From Promicromonospora sukumoe (GTDB lineage: Bacteria > Actinomycetota > Actinomycetes > Actinomycetales > Cellulomonadaceae), in contig NZ_JACGWV010000003.1 in the NCBI RefSeq assembly GCF_014137995.1, positions 558,001-622,000 on the forward strand: a stretch of DNA of 64,000 nt, given 5' to 3'. Positions within the stretch are counted from its first letter, which is position 1, and every line of letters begins with the position of its first letter. A model generated the notes under the pieces. That model saw only the letters and a list, made by a program, of their open reading frames with translations. It searched no databases and had not been told where the DNA came from. Below, one piece after another: positions 15,406-26,060 of the stretch. A program made the translations under genes and the position numbers.

Positions 15406-15411
15406 TAGGGT
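15406..15411 (+). promoter_or_regulatory. Candidate -10 box (TAGGGT) for the reductase-nuo operon
   Basis: TAGGGT lies in the AT-richer stretch after the menG hairpin and would start transcription near 15418. No strong -35 is visible. It is the last plausible promoter before the chain of overlapping nuo genes, so the whole operon may depend on it. It also makes a leaderless GTG at 15421 conceivable. Confidence 0.35.
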
Positions 15412-15433
15412 GTCGGTGTTGTGACAGGGTTCA

Positions 15434-15457
15434 CAAGGGCTTGTCATGAAGCCCTTG
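15434..15457 (+). promoter_or_regulatory. Stem-loop in the probable 5' leader of the reductase-nuo operon
   Basis: Perfect 9-base arms CAAGGGCTT (15434-15442) and AAGCCCTTG (15449-15457) flank a 6-base loop. If the start at 15511 is correct, this hairpin sits in a leader of about 90 bases and could be an operator or a control element. If translation begins at 15421 it is coding and the symmetry may mean nothing. Confidence 0.3.
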
Positions 15458-15510
15458 ACGAACCCCGCACAGCAGGTCAGCAACGACCAGGCAGCGGGTT
15501 CCCAACGGGG

Positions 15511-16821
15511 GTGAACGTGCGAAGAGCGATACGTGACGACGCGGATGTCATCGTGGTGGGCGCCGGTCCGGCCGGCTCGTCCACCGCGCACTGGTGCGCG
15601 GCCGCGGGGCTCGACGTGCTGCTGCTGGAAAAGGGCGAGTTTCCCCGCGACAAGATCTGCGGCGACGGCCTGACGCCGCGCGCCGTGGCCGAGCTCGTCC
15701 GGATGGGCGTGCCGACCCGCGTGGAGGACGGCTGGATCCGCAACCGCGGCCTGCGCGTGCACGGCGGCGGCCGCTCCTACGAGCTGGACTGGCCCGACCT
15801 CACGACCTACCCGGGCTACGGCATGGCCCGGACCCGGATGGGCCTGGACCACACCCTCGCGCAGCACGCCCAGGCGAGCGGCGCCAAGCTGCTGGAGCGC
15901 ACCAAGGTCACCGGCGCGGTCCGCGACGACGACGGCCGCGTGGTCGGCGTCACCGCGCAGCCGCTCGACGCCCGCGGCCGCGCCGAGGGCCCCGTCAAGG
16001 AGTTCCGCGCCCCCGTGGTGGTCGCGGCCGACGGCGTCAGCTCGCGGTTCTCGCTCGGCATCGGCCGGGAGCGCCGCGACGACCGCCCCATGGGCACCGC
16101 GGTGCGCGCCTACTACCGCACCCCGCGCCACGACGACCCGTTCATGGAGTCGCACCTCGAGCTGTGGGACGGCGAGCCGGGCAAGAGCGACCTGCTGCCG
16201 GGCTACGGCTGGATCTTCCCGCTCGGCGACGGCACGGTGAACGTGGGCCTGGGCAGCGTGTCCTCGACGCCGGCGAAGCAGTCGGCGGCGGGCATCGACT
16301 ACCGGCGGCTCATGGAGACGTGGCTCGAGAAGAGCGCGCCCGAGGGCTGGGACCTGGTGCACGAGCCGGAGCGCGGGCCGATCCGCGGCGCGGCCCTGCC
16401 GATGGGCTTCAACCGCGGCCCGCTGTACGCGGACGGCGTGCTCCTGGCCGGCGACTCCGCCGGCATGGTGAGCCCGTTCAACGGCGAGGGCATCGCCTAC
16501 GGCCTGCAGGCCGGCCGGGTCGCCGCCGAGGCGATCAGCCAGGCCCGCCACCGCGCCACCGACCCGGCCCGCGAGGCCACGCTCGCCACCTACGCGGAGC
16601 GCATGCGGGACGACCTGGGCGGCTACTACACCCTGGGCCGCTGGTTCGTGCGGCTCATCGAGCACCCCGAGATCATGCGCGTCTGCGTGCGGTACGGCCT
16701 GCCGCGCAAGGTCGTCATGCAGTTCACGCTCAAGCTCCTGTCCGACTGCTACGAGCCCCACGGCGGCGACTGGGTCGACCGCGTCATCGCGGGCCTGACC
16801 AGGGTGGTCCCGAGCTCATGA
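15511..16821 (+). CDS. Geranylgeranyl-reductase-family FAD enzyme, possible menaquinone side-chain reductase (MenJ-like)
   Basis: The 436-residue flavoprotein begins with a dinucleotide-binding motif VIVVGAGPAGSSTA (about residues 11-24) and carries the family motifs DKICGDGLTPRAV, the GYGWIFPLGDGTVNVGLG block, and the second FAD motif VLLAGDSAGMVSPFNGEGIAYGL. The related mycobacterial MenJ saturates one isoprene unit of menaquinone, and the position between menG and the complex I operon supports the same role; archaeal-type lipid reduction is less likely. I prefer GTG 15511 because the flavin motif follows closely. GTG 15421 would add 30 residues without obvious homology and cannot be excluded. 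The stop overlaps a micro-ORF leading into nuoA, so it is likely the first gene of the nuo operon. Confidence 0.82.
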   Translation: MNVRRAIRDDADVIVVGAGPAGSSTAHWCAAAGLDVLLLEKGEFPRDKICGDGLTPRAVAELVRMGVPTRVEDGWIRNRGLRVHGGGRSYELDWPDLTTYPGYGMARTRMGLDHTLAQHAQASGAKLLERTKVTGAVRDDDGRVVGVTAQPLDARGRAEGPVKEFRAPVVVAADGVSSRFSLGIGRERRDDRPMGTAVRAYYRTPRHDDPFMESHLELWDGEPGKSDLLPGYGWIFPLGDGTVNVGLGSVSSTPAKQSAAGIDYRRLMETWLEKSAPEGWDLVHEPERGPIRGAALPMGFNRGPLYADGVLLAGDSAGMVSPFNGEGIAYGLQAGRVAAEAISQARHRATDPAREATLATYAERMRDDLGGYYTLGRWFVRLIEHPEIMRVCVRYGLPRKVVMQFTLKLLSDCYEPHGGDWVDRVIAGLTRVVPSS

Positions 16822-16868
16822 GCAGCACGTCCATGAAGGGCAAGCCGTCCACGAAGGGCACAGCATGA
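16818..16868 (+). CDS. 16-codon micro-ORF coupling the reductase gene to nuoA
   Basis: An ATG within the reductase stop (ATGA) opens a frame of 16 codons ([16 protein letters not shown]) whose TGA overlaps the nuoA ATG (ATGA). It thus bridges the two genes exactly by ATGA junctions on both sides. The sequence holds a near-exact direct repeat (CGTCCAYGAAGGGCA, twice). It may be a translational coupler, or a chance frame in a spacer. No ribosome binding site of its own is seen. Confidence 0.35.
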   Translation: MSSTSMKGKPSTKGTA

Positions 16869-17224
16869 ATCCCTACGTACCCATCCTGATCCTCATGGGG
16901 ATCGGGGCGGTCCTGGCGCTCGGCGGTGTGGCCGCGAGCGCGATCATCGGCCCGAAGCGCTACAACCGCGCCAAGCTCGACTCGTACGAGTGCGGCATCG
17001 AGCCGACGCCGCACGCGGTGGGCGGTGGGCGGCTGCCGATCAAGTACTACCTGGTGGCGATGACATTCATCGTCTTCGACATCGAGGTCGTCTTTCTCTA
17101 CCCGTGGGCCGTGGACTTCACGACGCTCGCGACGTTCGGGCTGGTGTCGATGCTGGCGTTCCTGGCGCTGATCACCGTCCCGTTCGTCTACGAGTGGCGC
17201 CGCGGCGGCTTCGACTGGGTCTGA
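16865..17224 (+). CDS. nuoA: NADH-quinone oxidoreductase subunit A
   Basis: The 119-residue membrane subunit of complex I has three transmembrane helices (about residues 5-27, 60-82 and 87-110). The loop between the first two carries the conserved SYECGIEP motif, including the cysteine whose exposure changes in the active/deactive transition of mitochondrial complex I (ND3). Length and order are typical. It is the first of fourteen nuo genes and is translated after the micro-ORF that overlaps its start. Confidence 0.95.
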   Translation: MNPYVPILILMGIGAVLALGGVAASAIIGPKRYNRAKLDSYECGIEPTPHAVGGGRLPIKYYLVAMTFIVFDIEVVFLYPWAVDFTTLATFGLVSMLAFLALITVPFVYEWRRGGFDWV

Positions 17225-17297
17225 CAGCGACTTCACGCACGGCGCCCGACGGCGCCGGGCAGCGACGCCGGGCGGGGCCCGGCAGCAAGGAGGGGAC

Positions 17298-17849
17298 ATG
17301 GGTGTCGAGGAAGCGCCGTCAGGGTTCCTGCTGACGACGATCGAGGACCTCGCGGGGTACCTGCGCAAGGCCTCGGTGTGGCCGGTGACGTTCGGCCTGG
17401 CCTGTTGCGCCATCGAGATGATGGCCGCGGGCGCGTCGCGGTTCGACCTGTCGCGGTTCGGCATGGAGGTGTTCCGTGCGTCGCCGCGCCAGGCCGACCT
17501 GATGATCGTCGCGGGCCGGGTGAGCCAGAAGATGGCCCCGGTGGTGCGCCAGGTGTACGACCAGATGAGCGAGCCCAAGTGGGTGCTCTCCATGGGTGTG
17601 TGCGCGTCGTCGGGCGGGATGTTCAACAACTACGCGATCGTGCAGGGCGTGGACCACGTGGTCCCGGTCGACATCTACCTGCCCGGCTGCCCGCCGCGCC
17701 CGGAGATGCTGATCAACGCGATCCTCGGGCTGCACGACCACATCCAGAACGCGCCGCTCGGCGTGAACCGGATCGAGGCCGCGCGCGCCGCCGAGGCGGC
17801 CGCGATGGAGGCCACGCCGACCTTCGAGATGAAGGGCCTGCTGCGATGA
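17298..17849 (+). CDS. nuoB: NADH-quinone oxidoreductase subunit B
   Basis: The 183-residue peripheral-arm subunit holds the last iron-sulfur cluster, N2, which hands electrons to the quinone. The four ligands are visible: the tandem pair C36-C37 (LACCAIEMM), C102 (GVCASSGG) and C131 (PGCPPRPE). A very strong ribosome binding site (AAGGAGG) precedes the ATG, and a 73-base spacer separates it from nuoA. That makes this the only wide gap in the operon. The spacer holds small GC-rich inverted repeats. Its stop overlaps nuoC (ATGA). Confidence 0.96.
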   Translation: MGVEEAPSGFLLTTIEDLAGYLRKASVWPVTFGLACCAIEMMAAGASRFDLSRFGMEVFRASPRQADLMIVAGRVSQKMAPVVRQVYDQMSEPKWVLSMGVCASSGGMFNNYAIVQGVDHVVPVDIYLPGCPPRPEMLINAILGLHDHIQNAPLGVNRIEAARAAEAAAMEATPTFEMKGLLR

Positions 17850-18613
17850 GCGACGTCACGCCGGGCGGCGACCAGGGCTCGGCCCTGACGCCGCCCGAGG
17901 GTGCGGCCACCTTCGAGGTGGTCGAGGTCAAGAAGGGCATGTTCGGCGCCCAGGGCTCGGGCGACACGTCGGGCTACGGCGGGCTGGTCACGCCGATCGC
18001 GATGCCCGCGGCGTCGCCCCGCCCGTACGGGAGCTGGTTCGACCAGGTGGTCGACGTCCTGGCCGAGGTGCTGGAGGACGCCGCACGGACCGGCGGGCCC
18101 ACCTTCGACCAGGCGGTCGAGAAGGTGGTCGTGGACCTGCACGGCGCCGCGAGCGCCGACTCCCAGCGGGCGGAGCTGACGATCCACGTCGCCCGCGAGC
18201 ACGTCGCGGCCGTCTGCCAGGCGCTGCGCGACGACCAGGACCTCCGGTTCGAGCTGTCGCTCGGCGTCAGCGGCGTGCACTACCCGCACGACACGGGCCG
18301 CGAGCTGCACGCCGTCTACCACCTGGCCTCCGTGACGCACTCGCGCCGGCTGCGCCTGGAGGTCGCCGCGCCCGACGACGACCCGCACATCCGGTCGACC
18401 ACGTCGGTGTACCCGTCCAACGACTGGCACGAGCGCGAGACCTACGACTTCTTCGGGATCGTCTTCGACGGCCACCCCGCCCTGACCCGCATCGAGATGC
18501 CGGACGACTGGGTGGGCCACCCGCAGCGCAAGGACTACCCGCTCGGCGGCATCCCCGTCGAGTACAAGGGGGCCACCGTGCCCCCGCCGGACACGAGGAG
18601 GAGCTACTCATGA
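17846..18613 (+). CDS. nuoC: NADH-quinone oxidoreductase subunit C
   Basis: The 255-residue peripheral-arm subunit (30-kDa homologue) has an N-terminal extension of about 60 residues rich in Gly/Pro/Ser, then the core with [20 protein letters not shown] and the signature stretch [17 protein letters not shown]. The end [15 protein letters not shown] is also typical. The ATG overlaps the nuoB stop and the gene's own stop overlaps nuoD, so translation is coupled. C and D are separate here, unlike the fused nuoCD of enterobacteria. Confidence 0.94.
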   Translation: MSDVTPGGDQGSALTPPEGAATFEVVEVKKGMFGAQGSGDTSGYGGLVTPIAMPAASPRPYGSWFDQVVDVLAEVLEDAARTGGPTFDQAVEKVVVDLHGAASADSQRAELTIHVAREHVAAVCQALRDDQDLRFELSLGVSGVHYPHDTGRELHAVYHLASVTHSRRLRLEVAAPDDDPHIRSTTSVYPSNDWHERETYDFFGIVFDGHPALTRIEMPDDWVGHPQRKDYPLGGIPVEYKGATVPPPDTRRSYS

Positions 18614-19965
18614 GCGCTCCCACTGCGGCCCCCCACGCCACCCGGCCCGCGGGCGACGAGGACATGTCCTCCACCGTGCGCGCCTTCGAGGCGTACGGCG
18701 ACGGCGACTGGGACGACATCGCGCGCGAGGCGATCGGCGAGGAGCGGATCGTCGTCAACATGGGCCCCCAGCACCCGTCCACGCACGGCGTGCTGCGGCT
18801 CATGCTCGAGATCGACGGCGAGACCGTCACCGAGGCCCGCGCCGGCATCGGCTACCTGCACACGGGCATCGAGAAGAACATGGAGTTCCGGACGTGGACG
18901 CAGGGCACCACGTTCTGCACCCGCATGGACTACGTCGCGCCCCTGTTCCAGGAGGCCGCGTACTGCCTCGCCGTCGAGAAGCTGCTCGGCATCACCGACG
19001 ACGTGCCCGAGCGCGCCAACGTGATCCGCGTGCTGATGATGGAGCTCAACCGCATCGCCTCGCACCTGGTCTGCCTCGGCACCGGCGGCAACGAGATGGG
19101 CGCCACCACCGTCATGACCATCGGGTTCACCGCCCGCGAGGAGATCCTGCGCCTCTTCGAGGCCGTGACCGGCCTGCGCATGAACCACGCGTACATCCGG
19201 CCCGGCGGCGTCGCCGTCGACGTGCCCGAGGGCTTCACCGCCCAGGCCCGCGCCGCCCTGAAGAACGTGCGCGGCTACCTCAAGCAGCTCGGCGACCTCA
19301 TGCTCGCCAACCCCATCTTCAAGGCCCGGCTGACGAACGTCGGCGTGCTGAACCTGTCCGGCTGCATGGCGCTCGCCGTCACCGGACCGGTGCTGCGCTC
19401 CACGGGCCTGCCGTACGACGTCCGCAAGGACAACCCGTACTGCGGCTACGAGACGTACGACTTCGACGTCCCCACCTCGAAGGGCGCCGACTGCTACGAC
19501 CGCGTCGTGCTCCGCGTCGAGGAGTGCTACCAGTCGCTGAAGATCGTCGAGCAGGCCCTGGAGCGGCTCGACCGCACCGAGGGCGAGCCCGTCATGGTCG
19601 CCGACAAGAAGATCGCCTGGCCCGCCCAGCTCGCCGTCGGCGGCGACGGGCAGGGCAACTCGCTGGAGCACATCAAGAAGATCATGGGCACCTCCATGGA
19701 GGCCCTGATCCACCACTTCAAGCTGGTCACCGAGGGCTTCCGCGTCCCCGTCGGCCAGGCATGGCAGACCGTGGAGCACCCGCGCGGCGAGCTCGGCGTG
19801 CACGTCGTGTCCGACGGCGGCACCCGCCCCTACCGCGCGCACTTCCGCGACCCCTCGTTCAACAACCTCCAGGCCACGTCGGTGATGTGCGAGGGCGGCC
19901 AGGTGGCCGACGTCGTCGTCGCCGTCGCGTCCCTGGACCCCGTGCTGGGAGGTGTGGACCGATGA
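18610..19965 (+). CDS. nuoD: NADH-quinone oxidoreductase subunit D
   Basis: The 451-residue subunit (49-kDa homologue) forms the quinone-binding cavity together with NuoB. The signature [20 protein letters not shown] and [18 protein letters not shown] are present, as are [15 protein letters not shown] and the late block [20 protein letters not shown]. An N-terminal extension of about 45 residues precedes the conserved start. It begins with ATGA overlap on nuoC, downstream of an AGGAGC ribosome binding site, and ends with an ATGA overlap on nuoE. Confidence 0.96.
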   Translation: MSAPTAAPHATRPAGDEDMSSTVRAFEAYGDGDWDDIAREAIGEERIVVNMGPQHPSTHGVLRLMLEIDGETVTEARAGIGYLHTGIEKNMEFRTWTQGTTFCTRMDYVAPLFQEAAYCLAVEKLLGITDDVPERANVIRVLMMELNRIASHLVCLGTGGNEMGATTVMTIGFTAREEILRLFEAVTGLRMNHAYIRPGGVAVDVPEGFTAQARAALKNVRGYLKQLGDLMLANPIFKARLTNVGVLNLSGCMALAVTGPVLRSTGLPYDVRKDNPYCGYETYDFDVPTSKGADCYDRVVLRVEECYQSLKIVEQALERLDRTEGEPVMVADKKIAWPAQLAVGGDGQGNSLEHIKKIMGTSMEALIHHFKLVTEGFRVPVGQAWQTVEHPRGELGVHVVSDGGTRPYRAHFRDPSFNNLQATSVMCEGGQVADVVVAVASLDPVLGGVDR

Positions 19966-20840
19966 CCGCAGATCCGCAGGCGGCCACCAAGACCGGCTAC
20001 GACGGCGAGACGCTCGCGTCCCTGACCGCCGACGCCACGGCGATCATGGCCCGCTACCCGGACCCCCGGTCCGGGCTGCTGCCCATGCTGCACCTCGTGC
20101 AGTCCGTCGACGGGTACGTGAGCCGCGACGGCATCCTCTTCTGCGCCGAGATGCTCGGCATCACCGCCGCCGAGGTCTCCGCCGTCGCCACCTTCTACAC
20201 CCAGTACAAGCGCCACCCCAACGGCACCTACACCGTGGGCGTGTGCACCAACACGCTCTGCGCCGTCATGGGTGGCGACGCCATCTTCGACGAGCTCAGC
20301 GACCACCTCGGCGTCGGCCACGACGAGACCACCGACGACGGCGCCATCACCCTCGAACGCATCGAGTGCAACGCCGCCTGCGACTACGCCCCCGTCGTGA
20401 TGGTCAACTGGGAGTTCTTCGACAACCAGACGCCCGAGACGGCGACGGCGCTCGCGGACCAGCTCCGGCTCGGGGACGACGTCGTCCCGACCCGTGGTGC
20501 CGCGTCCGTGTGCTCGTTCAAGCAGATGAGCCGGGTCCTGGCCGGGTTCCCCGACGGCCGTGCCGACGAGGGCACGGGCGCGGGCGAGCCGACGCTGGCG
20601 GGGCTGAAGATCGCCCGCGAGCGCGGCTGGACGGCGCCGGAAGCGCAGGTTGAGCCTGCCGAAACCGGGGTCTCGACAGGCTCGACCAGCGAGGGCTCGA
20701 CCAGCAAGAGCACTGGGACCGCCGCCGGCCAGACCAGCCCGCCCGTCGGCACGCCCGGCTCGTCGGCCGAGCGCAAGCCGGCGACGTCGTCGGACACCCA
20801 GACCGGCAAGGACAAGAAGCCCGGGGAGGACGCGAAGTGA
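19962..20840 (+). CDS. nuoE: NADH-quinone oxidoreductase subunit E with repeat-derived C-terminal extension
   Basis: The 292-residue thioredoxin-fold subunit carries the [2Fe-2S] cluster N1a. Ligands are the two cysteines of GVCTNTLC and the two of [10 protein letters not shown]. NuoE proteins usually end not far after the second cysteine pair, but here about 60 further residues follow residue 228. They begin with [15 protein letters not shown], encoded exactly by a copy of the dispersed palindrome, and continue as a Ser/Thr/Lys-rich, probably disordered tail. The reading frame is intact through it. The gene overlaps nuoD (ATGA) and nuoF (GTGA). Confidence 0.94.
   Translation: MTADPQAATKTGYDGETLASLTADATAIMARYPDPRSGLLPMLHLVQSVDGYVSRDGILFCAEMLGITAAEVSAVATFYTQYKRHPNGTYTVGVCTNTLCAVMGGDAIFDELSDHLGVGHDETTDDGAITLERIECNAACDYAPVVMVNWEFFDNQTPETATALADQLRLGDDVVPTRGAASVCSFKQMSRVLAGFPDGRADEGTGAGEPTLAGLKIARERGWTAPEAQVEPAETGVSTGSTSEGSTSKSTGTAAGQTSPPVGTPGSSAERKPATSSDTQTGKDKKPGEDAK
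20645..20690. repeat. Dispersed palindrome copy C, read in frame inside nuoE
   Basis: Arms of 22 bases (20645-20666 and 20669-20690) with a 2-base loop are imperfect, with four mismatches. The right arm GGTCTCGACAGGCTCGACC is close to the intergenic copies; the left arm is identical to that of the copy in nuoN. It encodes residues 229-243 of NuoE ([15 protein letters not shown]). A half-copy GGCTCGACCAGC follows directly. Confidence 0.75.
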
Positions 20841-22183
20841 ACCTCACACCGGTACTCACGGACACGTGGGACAAGGACCGTTCCTGGCGGCTCGCCACGT
20901 ACGAGCGCAACGGCGGCTACGCGGGCCTGAAGAAGGCCCTCACCATGGAGCCCGCCGCCCTGGTCCAGGCTGTCAAGGACTCCGGCCTGCGCGGCCGCGG
21001 CGGCGCGGGCTTCCCCACGGGCATGAAGTGGGGCTTCCTGCCCCCGCCCGACGGCGGCCCGCGGTACCTGGTCGTCAACGCCGACGAGTCGGAACCGGGT
21101 ACCTGCAAGGACATCCCGCTGATGCTCGCCAGCCCGCAGCACCTCATCGAGGGCGTGGCGATCACGAGCTTCGCGATCGGCTGCGACCACGCGTTCATCT
21201 ATGTGCGCGGCGAGGTGCTGCACGTCTACCGGCGGCTGCTGAACGCCGTCGAGGAGGCGTACAAGGCCGGCTACCTGGGCAAGAACATCCAGGGCTCGGG
21301 CTTCAACCTTGACGTCACGGTGCACGCCGGCGCGGGCGCCTACATCTGCGGCGAGGAGACGGCGCTGCTCGACTCGCTGGAGGGCCTGCGCGGCCAGCCG
21401 CGGCTCAAGCCGCCGTTCCCCGCCGTCGCCGGCCTGTACGCCCGGCCGACCGTGGTCAACAACGTGGAGTCGATCGCCTCGGTCCCCGGGATCGTCGCCC
21501 AGGGTGCCGACTGGTTCTCCTCGATGGGCACCGAGAAGTCCAAGGGCCACGGCCTGTTCTCCCTGTCGGGGCACGTCACGCGGCCCGGCCAGTACGAGGC
21601 GCCGCTGGGCATCACGCTGCGCGAGCTGCTGGACATGGCGGGCGGCGTCCGGGCGGGGCACGAGCTGAAGTTCTGGACCCCGGGCGGGTCGTCCACGCCG
21701 ATCTTCACGCAGGACCACCTGGACACCCCGCTCGACTACGAGTCCGTCGGCGCCGCCGGCTCGATGCTCGGCACGCGCGCGCTGCAGATCTTCGACGAGA
21801 CGGTGTGCGTGGTCCGCGCGACCAGCCGGTGGACCGACTTCTACGCGCACGAGTCGTGCGGCAAGTGCACGCCCTGCCGCGAGGGCACCTACTGGCTCAA
21901 GCAGGTGCTGCACCGCATCGAGTCGGGCGAGGGCCAGGACGGCGACCTCGAGCTCCTGCTCGACCTGTGCGACAACATCCTCGGCAAGGCGTTCTGCGCC
22001 CTGGGCGACGGCGCCGTCTCGCCGATCACGTCCAGCATCCAGCTCTTCCGGGACGAGTACCAGGCGCACATCGACGGGCACGGCTGCCCGTTCGACCCGA
22101 GCGCCTCGGCACTGTTCCCGTACACCCCCAAGACACGGACCCCGGGGGCCCTCACGGGCGCCGGCGCGGGAGGTCACCGATGA
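20837..22183 (+). CDS. nuoF: NADH-quinone oxidoreductase subunit F (NADH-binding)
   Basis: The 448-residue subunit oxidises NADH with FMN and holds cluster N3. The NADH/FMN-binding glycine-rich motif [13 protein letters not shown] is at about residues 52-64, with [12 protein letters not shown] and [16 protein letters not shown] following. N3 ligands are C341, C344 and C347 ([14 protein letters not shown]) and C387 (FCALGDGAV). The GTG start lies in the nuoE stop (GTGA). It passes electrons to NuoE and NuoG. Confidence 0.96.
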   Translation: MNLTPVLTDTWDKDRSWRLATYERNGGYAGLKKALTMEPAALVQAVKDSGLRGRGGAGFPTGMKWGFLPPPDGGPRYLVVNADESEPGTCKDIPLMLASPQHLIEGVAITSFAIGCDHAFIYVRGEVLHVYRRLLNAVEEAYKAGYLGKNIQGSGFNLDVTVHAGAGAYICGEETALLDSLEGLRGQPRLKPPFPAVAGLYARPTVVNNVESIASVPGIVAQGADWFSSMGTEKSKGHGLFSLSGHVTRPGQYEAPLGITLRELLDMAGGVRAGHELKFWTPGGSSTPIFTQDHLDTPLDYESVGAAGSMLGTRALQIFDETVCVVRATSRWTDFYAHESCGKCTPCREGTYWLKQVLHRIESGEGQDGDLELLLDLCDNILGKAFCALGDGAVSPITSSIQLFRDEYQAHIDGHGCPFDPSASALFPYTPKTRTPGALTGAGAGGHR

Positions 22184-24765
22184 CCGTCACCACGAACACC
22201 TCCTCGACCGAGGCCGCCCCGGTCGAGCTGGTCACCTTCACCATCGACGGCACCGAGGTGAGCGTCCCCAAGGGCACGCTCATCATCCGGGCCGCCGAGC
22301 AGGCCGGCATCCAGATCCCGCGGTTCTGCGACCACCCGCTCCTGGCACCCGCCGGCGCGTGCCGGCAGTGCCTCGTCGAGGTCGCGATGCCGGACCGCGA
22401 GGGCAACGTGCGGCCCATGCCGAAGCCGCAGGCGTCGTGCACCATGACGGTCGCGCCCGGGATGGTCGTCAAGACGCAGCACACCTCCGCCGCCGCCGAC
22501 AAGGCGCAGCAGGGGGTCATGGAGCTGCTGCTGATGAACCACCCGCTGGACTGCCCGGTCTGCGACAAGGGCGGCGAGTGCCCCCTGCAGAACCAGGCGA
22601 TGTCCAACGGCCGGCCCGAGACGCGGTTCGTCGACGTCAAGCGCACCTTCCCCAAGCCGATCGCGCTGTCCACGCAGATCCTGCTGGACCGCGAGCGCTG
22701 CGTGCTGTGCCAGCGCTGCACCCGGTTCAGCGAGGAGATCGCGGGCGACGCGTTCATCGCGCTGCAGGACCGTGGCGCGCACCAGCAGATCGGCCGCTAC
22801 GACGAGGACGTGCTCGGGTTCGCCGGGGCCGAGTCGAGCACCGGACCCGTGGACCGCCCCGTCGGGGAGGCCACTACGGACACGTCCGGTCGGCCGTTCT
22901 CGTCCTACTACTCGGGCAACACCGTGCAGATCTGCCCGGTGGGCGCGCTGACCGGCGCGGGCTACCGGTTCCGGTCCCGCCCGTTCGACCTGGTCAGCAG
23001 CGAGAGCATCGCCGAGCACGACTCCTGCGGCTCCGCGATCCGCATCGACCACCGCCGCGGCCAGGTGCTGCGCCGGCTGTCGGGCGAGGACCCGGTGGTC
23101 AACGAGGAGTGGATCACCGACAAGGACCGCTTCGCGTTCACCTGGCAGACCGCGCCGGACCGCGTCACCACGCCGCTGGTGCGCGAGGACGGCGAGCTGC
23201 GCCCCGCCTCCTGGGTCGAGGCCCTGGAGATCGCGGCGGCCGGCCTGGCCGCGGCGCGCGAGCACGGCGGCGTCGGCGTGCTGCCGGGCGGCCGGCTCAC
23301 CGTCGAGGACGCGTACGCGTGGTCGCGGTTCGCCCGCACGGCGCTCGGCACCAACGACGTGGACCAGCGCGTGCGCGTGCACTCCGCCGAGGAGGCCGCG
23401 TTCCTGGCCCGCGCCGTGGCCGGCTCCGGCGTCGGCGTCACGTTCGGCGACCTGGAGAAGGCGCCCGCGGTGCTGCTCGTCGGCCTGGAGGCCGAGGAGG
23501 AGGCGGGCATCACGTACCTGCGGCTGCGCAAGGGTGCCCGCGGCAAGGCCCGCACCAAGGTCTTCTCGATCGCCCCCTATGCCACCCGCGGCCTGACCCG
23601 TCTCGACGGCACGCTGCTTCCCGCGGCACCCGGCACCGAGGCGGAGTGGCTGACCAGCCTGAGCACCAGCCTGGCCGGCGGCCTGCTCCCGGCCGACGCC
23701 CCGTCGTCGGACATCGACACCAGCGCCCTGGCCCAGCCGGGCGCCGTCATCCTCGTGGGCGAGCGCCTCGCGGGCTCGCCCGGCGCGTACACGGCGGCCC
23801 TCGGGCTCGCCGACGCCACGGGCGCGCGGCTCGCGTGGGTCCCGCGCCGTGCGGGCGAGCGCGGCGGCGTCGAGGCCGGCCTGCTGCCGGACCTGCTGCC
23901 GGGCGGCCGCCCGGTCGCCGACGCCGCGGCCCGGTCCCAGGTGGGCCAGGCCTGGGGCGCCGAGCTCCCGGCGACACCCGGCCGCGACACCGCGGGCATC
24001 CTCGCGGCGCTCGCCTCGGGCGCCCTGGGCGGCGCGGTGCTCGGCGGCGTCGAGCTCGCCGACCTGCCCGACCCGGCCGCCGCGCGCTCCGCGCTCGACG
24101 CGACGAAGGAGCGGGGCGGGTTCGTGGTGAGTCTGGAGGTGCGGGCCACGGAGGTGACCGAGCGGGCCGACGTCGTGCTCCCGGTCGCGCCGCCCGTGGA
24201 GCGCGCCGGCTCGTACTGGAACTGGGAGGGCCGCGTGCGGTCCTTCGGCGCCGCTCTGGAGTCGAGCGCCCTGCCCGACCACCGCGTGCTGCACGTGCTC
24301 GCGCAGCAGCTCGGCGTGGACCTGCAGGCGGCGTCGCCCGCCGAGGCCCACCTCGCGATCGCCCTGGTCCGGGGCGCGTGGGAGGGCGAGCAGGTGACGG
24401 TGCAGAGCGACGTCCTCGCCGCCCCGCCCACCGTGGGCCCGGGCCAGGCGGTGCTCGCCACCTGGCGGCTCCAGCTCGACGCGGGCAGCGGCCAGGACGG
24501 CGAGCAGTTCCTCGCCGGCACGGCCAAGCGGCCGCTGGCCCGGATGTCCACCGCCACGGCGGCCGGCTTCGGGGTGTCCGACGGCGCCGTGGTCACCGTC
24601 AGCACGCCGCACGGCTCCGTCACGGTCCCCGCGGCGGTCACCGAGAGCATGGTCGACGGCGTCGTCTGGCTGCCCCTGGCCTCCGCCGGCTGCCGCGTGC
24701 ACGACGCGCTCGGCGCGTCCGCGGGCGACCTCGTCACCGTCACCCCGGAAGGAGATGCCCGATGA
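22180..24765 (+). CDS. nuoG: NADH-quinone oxidoreductase subunit G
   Basis: The 861-residue subunit has an N-terminal ferredoxin-like part and a C-terminal molybdopterin-oxidoreductase-like part. The [2Fe-2S] ligands are C50, C61, C64 and C87; the following [4Fe-4S] ligands lie in the [20 protein letters not shown] region and in [12 protein letters not shown] with the later ICPVGAL. The cluster called N7 in E. coli needs four more cysteines, but the sequence there is [13 protein letters not shown] and then [11 protein letters not shown], with only one left, so N7 is almost certainly absent. The second half (residues 350 to the end) is alanine-rich and should be structural. Overlaps join it to nuoF and nuoH. 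Confidence 0.95.
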   Translation: MTVTTNTSSTEAAPVELVTFTIDGTEVSVPKGTLIIRAAEQAGIQIPRFCDHPLLAPAGACRQCLVEVAMPDREGNVRPMPKPQASCTMTVAPGMVVKTQHTSAAADKAQQGVMELLLMNHPLDCPVCDKGGECPLQNQAMSNGRPETRFVDVKRTFPKPIALSTQILLDRERCVLCQRCTRFSEEIAGDAFIALQDRGAHQQIGRYDEDVLGFAGAESSTGPVDRPVGEATTDTSGRPFSSYYSGNTVQICPVGALTGAGYRFRSRPFDLVSSESIAEHDSCGSAIRIDHRRGQVLRRLSGEDPVVNEEWITDKDRFAFTWQTAPDRVTTPLVREDGELRPASWVEALEIAAAGLAAAREHGGVGVLPGGRLTVEDAYAWSRFARTALGTNDVDQRVRVHSAEEAAFLARAVAGSGVGVTFGDLEKAPAVLLVGLEAEEEAGITYLRLRKGARGKARTKVFSIAPYATRGLTRLDGTLLPAAPGTEAEWLTSLSTSLAGGLLPADAPSSDIDTSALAQPGAVILVGERLAGSPGAYTAALGLADATGARLAWVPRRAGERGGVEAGLLPDLLPGGRPVADAAARSQVGQAWGAELPATPGRDTAGILAALASGALGGAVLGGVELADLPDPAAARSALDATKERGGFVVSLEVRATEVTERADVVLPVAPPVERAGSYWNWEGRVRSFGAALESSALPDHRVLHVLAQQLGVDLQAASPAEAHLAIALVRGAWEGEQVTVQSDVLAAPPTVGPGQAVLATWRLQLDAGSGQDGEQFLAGTAKRPLARMSTATAAGFGVSDGAVVTVSTPHGSVTVPAAVTESMVDGVVWLPLASAGCRVHDALGASAGDLVTVTPEGDAR

Positions 24766-26060
24766 ACCCGGTGCTGCTGGCCGAGGCCGCGCCCGGCGTC
24801 GCCGCCGACTTCTCGCAGGAGACCATCTGGGCCTCGATCGTGAAGGCCGTGCTGATCGTGGTCTTCCTGCTGACCAGCGTGCTCTTCGCGATCTGGTTCG
24901 AGCGCAAGGTCGTGGCGCGCATGCAGGTGCGCCCCGGCCCCAACTGGCACGGGCCGTTCGGCCTGCTCCAGTCGCTCGCGGACGCCATGAAGCTCCTGCT
25001 CAAGGAGGACATGACGGTCACGCGGGCCGACCGGTTCGTGTACCTGCTGGCGCCGATGATCTCGGTGTTCTGCTCGCTGCTGGTGTTCGCCGTCATCCCG
25101 TTCGGGCCGAGCCTGCCGTTCCCCTGGACCGACTGGACCACCCCGGCGCAGCTCACCGACTTCCCGGTCGCGGTGCTGTACGTGCTGGCCGCGGCGTCGC
25201 TCGGCGTCTACGGCATCGTGCTCGGCGGCTGGGCCTCCGGCTCCACCTACCCGCTGCTCGGGTCGGTGCGGTCCACGGCCCAGGTGATCAGCTACGAGCT
25301 CGCGATGGGCCTGTCGCTGGTCAGCGTGTTCATCATGGCGGGGTCGATGTCGACCTCGCAGATCGTGTCCAGCCAGTCGCAGATCTGGTGGTTCATCCCG
25401 CTGGCGCCGGCCTTCGTGATCTACGTGATCTCGATGGTCGGCGAGACCAACCGCCTGCCGTTCGACCTCCCCGAGGCCGAGGGCGAGCTGGTCTCCGGCT
25501 ACATGACCGAGTACTCGTCGATGAAGTTCGCCTGGTTCTTCCTGGCGGAGTACATCAACATGCTCAACGTCTCGGCCGTCTGCGTGACCCTCTTCCTCGG
25601 CGGCTGGCGGGCCCCGGTGCCCGACGGGTTCCTCGGCGACGCGCTGAACCAGGGCTGGCTGCCCATCATCTGGTTCCTCGTGAAGCTCTGGGCCGTCATG
25701 TTCTTCTTCGTGTGGGTGCGCGGCACGCTGCTGCGCCTGCGCTACGACCAGTTCATGGTCTTCGGCTGGAAGGTGCTCATCCCGGTCGCGCTGGGCTGGG
25801 TCGTCGTCCTCTCGGTCGTGCAGTGGCTGCAGCGCGTGCAGGGTATGTCCTTCCAGCAGTTCGTCCCGGTGATCATCGGGGTCGCCGTCGTCTTCATCGC
25901 GGTCATGTGGTTCTGGCCCGACAAGAAGGAGGCGCCACCGGGCGCCGGCGAGGACAAGGAGCCCGTCGACGCGTTCGCCGGCGGGTTCCCGGTGCCGCCG
26001 CTGCCCGGCGAGAAGCTGCCCCCGTCCAAGCGGTTCGGAAAGGAGGTCTCCGGTGAGTAA
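24762..26060 (+). CDS. nuoH: NADH-quinone oxidoreductase subunit H
   Basis: The 432-residue membrane subunit links the peripheral arm to the proton-pumping arm and forms part of the quinone tunnel. About eight hydrophobic helices are visible. The conserved cytoplasmic loops are [20 protein letters not shown] with [17 protein letters not shown], and [21 protein letters not shown] followed by [17 protein letters not shown]-terminal tail of about 50 charged and Pro-rich residues extends beyond the usual end. The ATG overlaps nuoG, downstream of GGAAGGAG, and the 3' end overlaps nuoI by eight bases. Confidence 0.96.
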   Translation: MNPVLLAEAAPGVAADFSQETIWASIVKAVLIVVFLLTSVLFAIWFERKVVARMQVRPGPNWHGPFGLLQSLADAMKLLLKEDMTVTRADRFVYLLAPMISVFCSLLVFAVIPFGPSLPFPWTDWTTPAQLTDFPVAVLYVLAAASLGVYGIVLGGWASGSTYPLLGSVRSTAQVISYELAMGLSLVSVFIMAGSMSTSQIVSSQSQIWWFIPLAPAFVIYVISMVGETNRLPFDLPEAEGELVSGYMTEYSSMKFAWFFLAEYINMLNVSAVCVTLFLGGWRAPVPDGFLGDALNQGWLPIIWFLVKLWAVMFFFVWVRGTLLRLRYDQFMVFGWKVLIPVALGWVVVLSVVQWLQRVQGMSFQQFVPVIIGVAVVFIAVMWFWPDKKEAPPGAGEDKEPVDAFAGGFPVPPLPGEKLPPSKRFGKEVSGE

